Origin: Pleurostoma richardsiae
Lineage: Eukaryota > Ascomycota > Sordariomycetes > Calosphaeriales > Pleurostomataceae
DNA: 64,000 nt
Assembly (NCBI GenBank): GCA_030052745.1
Contig: JANBVO010000032.1
Span: 1 to 64,000, forward strand
Direction: 5' to 3'
The position numbers and the translations under genes were made by a program. Position 1 is the first letter of the stretch. Every line of letters begins with the position of its first letter. Below, in pieces: positions 56,411 to 64,000 of the stretch. Under the pieces are notes generated by a model. It made no database searches. It was not told where the DNA came from and was given only the letters and a program-made list of their open reading frames with translations.

Positions 56411-57804
56411 GTCGGCCTGCCGAGGGCGGCGCCGGGACTTGTTTGCGCGGGTCGGACCTGATGCCCCGGCTGGCGTGGCGCTAACTGTCGGATCAGTTGC
56501 GGGGTTGGCTGGCTGACATCAGCATCCCTCAGCGATGATGAATTGCTGCCGCGGTCTGTCTGTCTCTCTTGCGGCAAAAGGGGACGCCGGAACGGTAATG
56601 CAAGTGGCGGAGGTGCCTGGAGATATCTCGAGTGCGAGCTACGGGCAATAGACAGATTGAATGCAGAGAAGGGGGATGCGAATGCGAGCATCTGAAGGAC
56701 GCGGTCTGCCCCAGCCTGCCCAGCTCCTTGTCAGGGGAAAATCAAGATCAGCGCCTGTGCCACAGCGCCGCCACGGCCCTTCCACAAAGCTGTCGCGGAT
56801 GACACACGTGGTGATGTCGGTGCAGGAGCGTAAGGCAGCAAGGCAGCAGGGTAGCAGGCACGCAGGGTAGCAAAGGTAGCTCCATGTGGCCGACCAGCCT
56901 TTCTTTTCATGAACTTTGATTCTCCTTGACCTCTTCGGGCGTGCCGGCCGATGCGGGCTGACACGAAGGAGAAACAAGAGATGGCGAGAAACTTCAAACT
57001 GCCCGCCAATATCGAACTTTGGTTGACAGAAGCTCCCAGACCCGCGGGGCCACCTGGGCAGCAGCGTGCGGCTTTCTGCCGGGGCAACTCTGGCAATTCA
57101 CCCTCGCTTGGAGCCGTAGTCATTGACGGTCCAGGAGAGCCGCATGGCCGACGGCCAACGTTGCGTTGCGCCGCACCCGCAGCGTCTGTCTCTAGCTAGA
57201 AGTCGTGAATAGGCACGACCAAGCAGTCCTATACTTCGTACGCTCGCACAATAGCGGCAAGCCCCATTCACAGTTGGCCTAAGGTACTTCAACTGCAGTG
57301 ACGTTTGCCGCAGCCACCTGGCGGACAAGCTTCGTCCATGACCTTTCCGGGAGCCGGCGGGGTGTCGAACATAGGCATGTGCCGGTGGTTACAGCCCTTT
57401 GCCAACACCTCTGCACTCGCGGTCCGCGACGGAGCAATGTTTGCATGTGCACATGTGCATCCCAATTCCTCTAGTCCATGTCGGAGTGCCGACGCAACTC
57501 CAGGCGGAAGCCAGCGACCACGCGCGGAAAATTGCCGGAGTGGAGGCTTCTAGGGGCGTGGAGCTGTGTTCAGTAGTGGAGTTCGTCCTGGAGTACTCGG
57601 AGAGAAGACCGAAACGCGGGCGGCGCTGGGAACTGCTCCGTACTCCACAGCGCCGTTCTCCCCTACCGACCTCGAGATGCGGAGAGCCATGAGTGTGACC
57701 AAAGAGACGGATACTTATGACTTTTGCACCAAGCACTTTCGAGGCCAGGCCACTCATCCCCCACAGACCAGCACCAACCTTCAACATATCTGGCAAGAGG
57801 CAGC
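56411..57804. other. Long GC-rich divergent intergenic region
   Basis: About 1.4 kb between two divergent genes (GT32 minus, DapA-type plus). It contains a 12-bp perfect palindrome CATGTGCACATG at 57444-57455 and short chance frames. No gene recognised. Confidence 0.45.
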
Positions 57805-58866
57805 ATGGGTGTCAGGATCTCAGAAGCCAAGGCGAGACCCCTGCCTCCAGGGGTCTACACGCCTGTAGTAACAGTCTACCAAGATACGCCGTCCCAGGCC
57901 GTCGACTTAGATGCCATGTACAAACACTGTCAATACTTAGTGGGCAGTGGAATGCATGGGCTCGTCTATTTGGGCACGAACGGCGAGCTGCCGCTGCTCG
58001 ATCACCAAGAACGGCAGGCTATCGTCCGAAATGCGAAGAAGGCAGTGGCAGACATGGGCTTGCCTGACTACCCCATCGTAGCTGGCATCTCTGCTCAGAG
58101 CACAACCGAAACGATACAGTTTGCCAAGGAGGCTGCCGATGCAGGGGCGGGATGGGGGCTTCTCTTACCTCCGAGTTACTGGGCAAAGGCTCTCTCATCC
58201 GAAGCGCTCGTCGGGTACTTCCGAGACGTCGCGGACTCCAGTCCCATACCAGTTGTCATCTACAACGTAAGTGTTCATACCTTTGGGCCCGAAATCATTT
58301 ACTCACGCACCACGCAGTTCCCCGGAGTAACTTCCGGGGTTGATCTCGATTCAGACCAGCTCGCCGCCCTGGCCTCGCACCCCAACATCGTAGCCACCAA
58401 GCTGACGTGTGGCAATGTGGGCAAGCTAACACGACTCACATCCAAATTCCTACCACCTTACTTCGGCGTCTACGGCGGCAGCAGCGACTACCTGCTGCCG
58501 ACTCTGCACGCTGGCGGCAATGGCTGCGTCACGGGGTTGGGAAATGTGTTCCCCAAGTCCACGGCGCGGCTATATGATCTATGGAAAGAGGGGAAGTTAG
58601 ACGAAGCAAGAGACCTGCAGGATCTGGTTGCGAATGCGGAGTGGGCGTGTAAGAAAGGCCTATCATACACGAAGTACGGTGTCTGGTGGTTCGTGGGGAG
58701 AAAGCTGGGCCTTGAGGACGAGAAGCAGTTCCGGATGAGGAAGCCCTACCCCGAGCTCAAGGACGAACTGAAGAAGTGGAGTGTCGAGACCATGAAGGTG
58801 CTGCAAGAAATGGAAGACAGCTTGCCTGGCCGGAACGGCAAGGCTTCGGTGAACGGGGTGCATTAG
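57805..58866 (+). CDS. DapA-family aldolase (dihydrodipicolinate synthase-like)
   Basis: Class I aldolase of the NAL/DapA family; fungal members cut or join pyruvate with an aldehyde (for example 2-keto-3-deoxy sugar acids or 4-hydroxy-2-oxoglutarate). Exons 57805-58266 and 58318-58866 give 336 residues. The Schiff-base Lys is in NIVATKLTCGN, and the Tyr in VVIYN-FPGVTSG is restored by splicing. Substrate loops are YLGTNGELPLLDHQER and YGGSSDYLLP. The intron (58267-58317, GTAAGT..GCAG) is 51 bp with no stop, so the unspliced frame also stays open with 17 extra residues. The start MGVRISEA is the first ATG. It lies near a reductase and an epimerase. Confidence 0.9.
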   Translation: MGVRISEAKARPLPPGVYTPVVTVYQDTPSQAVDLDAMYKHCQYLVGSGMHGLVYLGTNGELPLLDHQERQAIVRNAKKAVADMGLPDYPIVAGISAQSTTETIQFAKEAADAGAGWGLLLPPSYWAKALSSEALVGYFRDVADSSPIPVVIYNVSVHTFGPEIIYSRTTQFPGVTSGVDLDSDQLAALASHPNIVATKLTCGNVGKLTRLTSKFLPPYFGVYGGSSDYLLPTLHAGGNGCVTGLGNVFPKSTARLYDLWKEGKLDEARDLQDLVANAEWACKKGLSYTKYGVWWFVGRKLGLEDEKQFRMRKPYPELKDELKKWSVETMKVLQEMEDSLPGRNGKASVNGVH

Positions 58867-59294
58867 AGATTTAGATCTTATAGCGAGAATATCAGACCCC
58901 CCGACTTCGTTCTTTATCTCAAGGCCACTCGCTTTATCTTCTGGAGTGAGCGGACCAACGCACACCGACAAAGTTGGCCTTAACTCCGTAGAGGCAATCA
59001 CATCTCACCATCTCCTGCCAACGAGCCAATAAGTATCAAAACCAGCAAGAGCCCACCGACCAGGCACAATGTGTTCCATCTCGCTACAACTAGTGACGTC
59101 AACATCCAATAAGCAACGGGAATCTAGAGACAACTTGGTTTAGTTCTCAGTTGTGCGTCGCACAAGCGCGCCAGCGAATACGAAACGACTCACGCTACGT
59201 TGAGGGATACAAAGACGCGATATGTGAGGATGTGGCCGATTGTGGATGAGGATGTACCAAAGCGCGAGTTGAATACTACATCAAGCAGCTTTCC
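58867..59294. other. Convergent 3' region
   Basis: About 430 bp between the 3' ends of the aldolase and the aldo/keto reductase. No gene recognised. Confidence 0.5.
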
Positions 59295-60506
59295 TCACAT
59301 ACCCTCTACATTCCGCGGACGGTAGCCGCCTTCTAGGTACCGACACTCCTCTTCTGTCAGTTTTACTTGTAGTGCCTCTACGGCCTCCTTAATCCTCTTC
59401 TCGCTATTCAAACCCACAATTGGCCAGCATCCCTTTAGCAACACCCAGGCTGTTGCAACTAGCGGCATGCTGACTTGCTTGTCTTTTGCAACCTTCTCCA
59501 CCGCTTCCACAATCTTCAAGTTCGCATCCGCGAACCACAACTGAGTCTTAACGTCCGACTGACTCCTGATACTCTTCTCTACGCCTGCAGTGGCACCGGC
59601 GGCAGCATTATGAGGCTTGGCGAGCATTCCCCGTGCTAGTGGACTCCAGGGAATGATGCCCACGCCGGTTGCCTTGCAGAACGGGATCATCTCGCGCTCT
59701 TCCTCACGATAGAGAAGGTTGTAGAAGGGCTGCATACTGACGAACTCGGTCCAGCCGTGCAGCTTGGCGGTGTACTGCAGCCGAGCGAACTCCCATGCGT
59801 ACATGCTAGACGCACCGAGGTAACGTACCTTCCCGCTCTGGACGACATCGTGGAGGGCACGCATTATCTCCTCTGGGGGTGTCTCGCGGTCCAGCCGGTG
59901 GATTTGGAGCACGTCTAACGAGTTGTCAAACCCAGTGTTCGGGCAAGCAGGCGAGCATTGAAGTGTTCAGCATACCGATATAGTCTGTTCCCAGCCTATC
60001 CAAGCACTCGTCGACAGCTTCAAAAATGTGTTTGCGGCTTAGACCCATCTGGTTGACCAGGGACCCGTCATTGACAGCTGCTGGTCTTGAATCGTCGTCC
60101 ATGACTGGGTTGAATATCTTGGTCATAATGACGACCTTGCTCCGCGGAATCTTGAACTGCTTGAGCGCCTTGCCAACGATGATCTCGGATCTGCCGTTGG
60201 AGTATGTATCTGCCGTATCCTGAGCCGATTTCTTAGTGGAAGCAGCCTCCAAAGCTATTTTGTTGCGGCGCGCTGAGCACGTACCCATGTGTTGATGCCA
60301 TAGTCGTACGCTGTTTTGATCAGCTTCAGACTCTCTTCCTCGTCCAATACCCATGGCGAGCCTTCCCATTTGCTAGTTCCGAATGTCATACATCCGAGAA
60401 TGATCTTCGAGACCTTTAGGCCGCTATTCCCTAACCTGTGTATTTGGCATATTTGTTAGTACCTGAATGTCAAGAAATCGTAATTGTCGTACCTAGTATA
60501 CTCCAT
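59295..60506 (-). CDS. Aldo/keto reductase
   Basis: NADPH-dependent carbonyl reductase of the AKR superfamily (YajO/norsolorinic-reductase-like shape). Exons 60506-60493, 60435-60285, 60219-59976 and 59914-59295 close in frame to 342 residues. The catalytic Asp and Tyr are in WDTADTYSNG, the Lys in VIMTKIF and the His in VLQIHRLD. The first coding exon is 14 nt (M-E-Y-T plus part of R) and joins RLGNSGLKVSKIILGCMTFG, the usual N-terminus. The domain is complete to the C-terminus. It is divergent from the NAD-dependent epimerase across 550 bp, so joint control is likely. Confidence 0.92.
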
Positions 60507-61058
60507 TATGCCGGCTAACGTAATGTGAAAAGCCTAAGTCCGATTCCCACGAGGGATTGATACAGAATTGGCCGGTCGAATTAGAGCAAGTTCATCAACA
60601 CTTTTTGAGGTCTCCTTGGAGGTCACTGCTCCTCTTACACAACAGGCAATAAAGCTGTATGGTAGGCCGAATGTCGACAACTAGCTCCAAGCACGGTACC
60701 GTAGTACGTACCGACCCTCGTCGTTCAATGTGCCGAGTGAGTCGAGGTGGAGAACGCCCGCATCGCACTTCTGTCCGATGGCTCTAGGGGACGAGCACTC
60801 TTGCAGTAGGGCCACGCCGACGAACGCCGAGGTACTACCGTAGCCTGGGTGTGGGCACTCCCTGTGCACGCCATCCTCGTGGGGCTCTCGAAGCGCTCAG
60901 AACCGCGAGGGCCGTCATGTTCGCTATTGGCCGAGTCTACAGATAGCTCATTACTTGTCCAATCGGACCTCACTCAAGACGAAAACAGGATCAGAACGCG
61001 AACTTCAGGGAACGTACGAGTAGCCCTGGTCCTGAAGGCAGGCCCTAAACGATCCGAG
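60507..61058. promoter_or_regulatory. Divergent promoter of reductase and epimerase
   Basis: About 550 bp between the two starts. The frame continuing upstream of the epimerase start (from 60849) has no homology and is taken as untranslated. No gene inside. Confidence 0.5.
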
Positions 61059-62095
61059 ATGTCAAAGCAAGAACATATCCTTATCACTGGAGCTGCAGGC
61101 TTCATCGGCACCGGCTTGGCTATTGCCTTGCTGGAATTGTCATCGGCTGTGTCTCTGACCTTGACTGACGTACTCGAACCCCCCATTCCTTCGACGGTGT
61201 CGGACCACGCCAGCCGCATCACCACTGTCAAGAGCGACCTGACGTCTCCTCAAGCTGTCGAGTCTCTTCTGTCAACGAAGTTCACAACAATCTACCTTCT
61301 CCATGGCCTTATGTCGGGCGGCGCGGAAGCGAATCTAGACCTCGGGTGGAGAATAAATTGGGATAGCCATCGGTAAGTGAGACCTATCATGACATACAAG
61401 CGATGTCGCAGCTCTAACGACTCATAACACTGGATAGTGGGATACTAGACCACGTGAGAAGACACAGCCCAGGCACAGTCATCGTGTTCCCCAGCTCGCT
61501 CGCGGTATACGGCCCTTCGGCTCCAGGGGAGATCACAAGTGAAAGGACATGCCCACTCCCCCAGTCGAGTTACGGCGTGCAGAAGCTTATGGTGGAGACA
61601 TATCTGAGCGACTTCTCGCGGCGTGGTCTGCTGGACGGGCGTGTAGTCCGTCTGCCGACGGTCATCGTCCGTCCAGGCGCGCCGTCGGCGGCAGCCAGTT
61701 CATTTGCTAGTGGCATCGTCCGGGAACCTCTTAGGGGAGAGAGTGCTACGCTCCCTGTGGCACGAGACCTGGAGATGTGGGTATGCAGCCCGAGGACGGT
61801 AGTGGACAACCTTGTTTATGTAAGGGAGGTACCGAAGGAAGAGTTCGGGCTCAGCAGGGTGGTGAACCTCCCGGGGATAACCGTGAGCGTCCAGCAGATA
61901 CTGGATGCTCTCGAGGCAGTTGGTGGGAGCAAAACCCTCAGTCTCGTCAAAGATAAAAGGGACCCCAAGGTCGAGGCGATTGTGGGGAGCTGGCCCTCGA
62001 GATTCGACATCTCCAGAGCTGAGAAGCTTGGCCTCAAAGGAGACGGGCCGTTGGTAGATACGGTAAAGGCCTTTGCAGATAGCTTATTGCAGTGA
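61059..62095 (+). CDS. NAD-dependent epimerase/dehydratase (extended SDR)
   Basis: Sugar or sugar-acid oxidoreductase with an extended SDR fold. Exons 61059-61372 and 61438-62095 close in frame to 323 residues. The cofactor motif is ITGAAGFIGTGLA. The catalytic Ser is in VFPSSLAVYG and the Tyr/Lys in SSYGVQKLMVE, followed by RLPTVIVRPG, the signature of the DenD-like (D-erythronate dehydrogenase) branch. The start MSKQEHIL is the ATG that begins the Rossmann fold. With the DapA-type aldolase, the aldo/keto reductase and the adjacent regulator it could form a sugar-acid catabolic set; this is inferred from position. Confidence 0.88.
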
Positions 62096-62180
62096 CATCG
62101 GTATCCGTGGCGAGCTTAATTCGCAGCTAGTGGTAGATTTGGGCATTGGTTCCCCTAAAGGCCTTTCTTACTAGCCATCA

Positions 62181-64000
62181 TTATTGCAAAAAGCTCGTCG
62201 GGCTCAAGTCGGTCGTATCGAACACCGCCGGTCCATGACTTAGGTACATGAGAGGCGATGCCCCCAAGCTTATGTTATTATCCATCAAGAAGTTTGCGTG
62301 GAAATTGAAAGAGCTGTCTCCAGAAAAGCCCGGATCTCCAAAACCTGCTACGTTCTGCGTCTGGGTCCCGAACGGCGCTGCCGTTTCGCCTGCCTGTGTG
62401 ACTGATGCGAGGTCCGGTTGCCGTAGCGTCTCGACCATCTTCTCGAGTCCGTCCGCCATGAGGTTGACCAAGTGCCATCGCCCCACCGACGTCGACCTGT
62501 ACAGCTCTATCAGCCTTGAGGTGAGTCCGATAACTACGGCACGCTCAACGAGCTCATCGTTGGGCATCATGGCGAGCTTTGCAAGGAACATGCAGGCGAA
62601 CGCCGTCATAGAATGCATATAAGAGGGCATGCCTATGAGGGCCGGCTGCATCTCCGGGTCTGTAATTAGTAGGTTGACGATGGCGGTCGCCGCTGAGACC
62701 GCGGAAGCGGCCGAGTCTAAGAAATGGGCTGGGATTGACCTGTCCAGCAACCCGCGGAAAACTTGAGAGTGCAGATGGAGGGTTGCAAAATGATAGTGCA
62801 GCAAAACGCCCTTTCGTGGAAAGCCGCCGATGCGCTCGTGGTGTTCCGGGAGCGTGGATGACCACTGGGCGAGCCATCTGTCGAGCTGGCGCGCAAAGCT
62901 CGCAATCTGCATCACATAGACCTGTGGCACGGGCTCCCCAGCGTCGGGGCCGAATAGCTCGCGTATGTTATGGATGATATTCAACAATGCGACCTGACTG
63001 GCTAGCCGCTTGTCCTCATCGATCGTGGCAGGTGAGTCTATGAACGCCTCCCAGCCTCGAAGTGCGGGATCGTCTCGGATGATAGGTTGACGGCCGTACA
63101 AGGTCGAGAGGTGCTGATCGCAGATGTACAGCACGTACCAAAGGCGAACATAGTCGACGGCATCTTCACTGCCCTCGGTTATGGCGCGGCGATGGTGACT
63201 TGAGAGGTTCAGCTCGGCTGCTCGCCTGATCGCGTATCCGGACAGCATCCAGCTGATCTCGGACAGCCAATATGACGCGATACACATAGCTCTGAGATAG
63301 TCCCGATCGATTCGGCGGCTGAAGATCGAGGCGGCCATCAGACGCCGGAATTCTCTCATACAGGTCCCATATAACGACCCACTGCCGTGGGCATCGTGCA
63401 GCGCAGCGACCGTGAATATGCAAGCTGTGAGTATCCGGCTGCTACGGCGCAGCGCGTCGAGAGTCTTGTGACGCCCTCCGATGCCGTACATGAAGTGGTC
63501 CAGGTGGTCCATATAGAGCCTGAAGAGACGCTCAGCATCGTCATACGCCAGCAGTCCGCGGGTTATGAAGTCGTCGATCGCATTGTCGGGCTGTCTTGGG
63601 CCGTTCTCCGACTCGCCAGCATCAGGCGAGCGAAGAGCCCGAAGCTTTGTCAGACGGTACACCGACTGGATTGGGACCTGTGTCAGGCTGTTGTCATCCT
63701 CAGGCGAGATCTTGGGAGAGTTGTCGCACGAAGGCCCGGCCTCGTCAAACGGCCGCGCATCCCCGGGCTCCTCCGAGGCCGGCGTCCGGAGACCAGGTCT
63801 CGAACACTGAAGCCGTGCTGGTGGTGGTAAATTCAGCGCCTTCATGACCTTCTGCAAGTTAGTATGCATCATCTCCATATCTTGGATCATGGCCTCGGAA
63901 AGCCTGTTGGGGGACTTGTCAGTCATCATCAATACAGGATGCTCGACGGGGGTCTCCGGCAATCTAGGAGCCACTGACTCTGTTCTCTCACTGATCAAGG
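62181..64000 (-). CDS. Fungal-specific transcription factor, 5' end outside window
   Basis: The open frame runs from the right edge to the stop at 62181; it has no ATG near the edge that can be taken as the start, so the gene is partial. The visible 605 residues hold a Ser/Pro-rich linker and then the fungal-specific transcription factor domain (RLFRLYMDHLDHFMYGIGG, SYWLSEISWMLSGYAIRRAAELNL, RLWYVLYICDQHLSTLYGRQP). A Zn2Cys6 cluster is expected upstream but is not in this window. It is convergent with the epimerase, 85 bp apart, and is a candidate regulator of the aldolase/reductase/epimerase set. Confidence 0.85.
   Translation of the reverse strand, partial: LISERTESVAPRLPETPVEHPVLMMTDKSPNRLSEAMIQDMEMMHTNLQKVMKALNLPPPARLQCSRPGLRTPASEEPGDARPFDEAGPSCDNSPKISPEDDNSLTQVPIQSVYRLTKLRALRSPDAGESENGPRQPDNAIDDFITRGLLAYDDAERLFRLYMDHLDHFMYGIGGRHKTLDALRRSSRILTACIFTVAALHDAHGSGSLYGTCMREFRRLMAASIFSRRIDRDYLRAMCIASYWLSEISWMLSGYAIRRAAELNLSSHHRRAITEGSEDAVDYVRLWYVLYICDQHLSTLYGRQPIIRDDPALRGWEAFIDSPATIDEDKRLASQVALLNIIHNIRELFGPDAGEPVPQVYVMQIASFARQLDRWLAQWSSTLPEHHERIGGFPRKGVLLHYHFATLHLHSQVFRGLLDRSIPAHFLDSAASAVSAATAIVNLLITDPEMQPALIGMPSYMHSMTAFACMFLAKLAMMPNDELVERAVVIGLTSRLIELYRSTSVGRWHLVNLMADGLEKMVETLRQPDLASVTQAGETAAPFGTQTQNVAGFGDPGFSGDSSFNFHANFLMDNNISLGASPLMYLSHGPAVFDTTDLSPTSFLQ

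Noticed and set aside
60849-61058. 70-residue N-terminal extension of the epimerase
   Set aside because: No homology, and the Rossmann fold begins normally from the ATG at 61059.
63387-63830. 147-residue plus-strand frame opposite the last regulator
   Set aside because: Antisense shadow; the minus strand encodes a recognisable transcription factor domain.
1-64000. CRISPR-like or phage-like elements
   Set aside because: Fungal gene structure throughout; no regularly spaced repeat with unique spacers seen. The 10-bp array at 9887-9979 has no spacers of CRISPR size.

Overview
The window is nuclear DNA of a filamentous ascomycete, most likely Pezizomycotina. The evidence is many short introns (about 48-128 bp, GT..AG), five fungal-type transcription factors (four with a visible Zn2Cys6 cluster), a HET-domain protein, an HsbA-like secreted protein, an RNA-dependent RNA polymerase, and an AT-rich block with the CpA/TpG depletion left by repeat-induced point mutation (RIP). 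The genus cannot be told from the sequence.

Layout. 1-2560: RIP-eroded repeat with no open frames, running into a truncated MFS efflux gene. 3.6-12.2 kb: Zn2Cys6 regulator, decayed membrane-protein gene, amidohydrolase, second Zn2Cys6 regulator. 12.9-21.2 kb: an apparent catabolic cluster (Zn2Cys6 regulator, cytosolic GH3 glycosidase, ACS-family permease, M20 amidohydrolase). The promoters of this cluster share paired CGGCTAT half-sites, which suggests one regulon. 21.9-31.5 kb: HET protein, HsbA-like protein, a broken GMC oxidoreductase, a secreted beta-propeller and an S33 peptidase. 32.2-38.1 kb: a second small set (TauD-type dioxygenase, divergent ACS permease, Zn2Cys6 regulator). 38.6-46.8 kb: ornithine-type aminotransferase, class II aldolase, relics of a biotin-dependent carboxylase and a LamB/YcsF protein, and a D-2-hydroxyacid dehydrogenase. 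47.1-51.1 kb: RNA-dependent RNA polymerase. 52-56.4 kb: hemerythrin-like protein, short-chain dehydrogenase, GT32 glycosyltransferase. 57.8-64 kb: a third metabolic set (DapA-type aldolase, aldo/keto reductase, NAD-dependent epimerase, regulator running off the edge).

The window therefore alternates small transporter/enzyme/regulator modules with decayed genes. The most system-like signal is the 12.9-21.2 kb module, which pairs an importer with two intracellular hydrolases that cut glycosidic and amide bonds; this fits uptake and deconjugation of a conjugated compound, though the substrate is not visible. No tRNA, rRNA or CRISPR array was recognised. Exon joins were worked out by hand from splice signals and frame; where the frame closes exactly this is stated.
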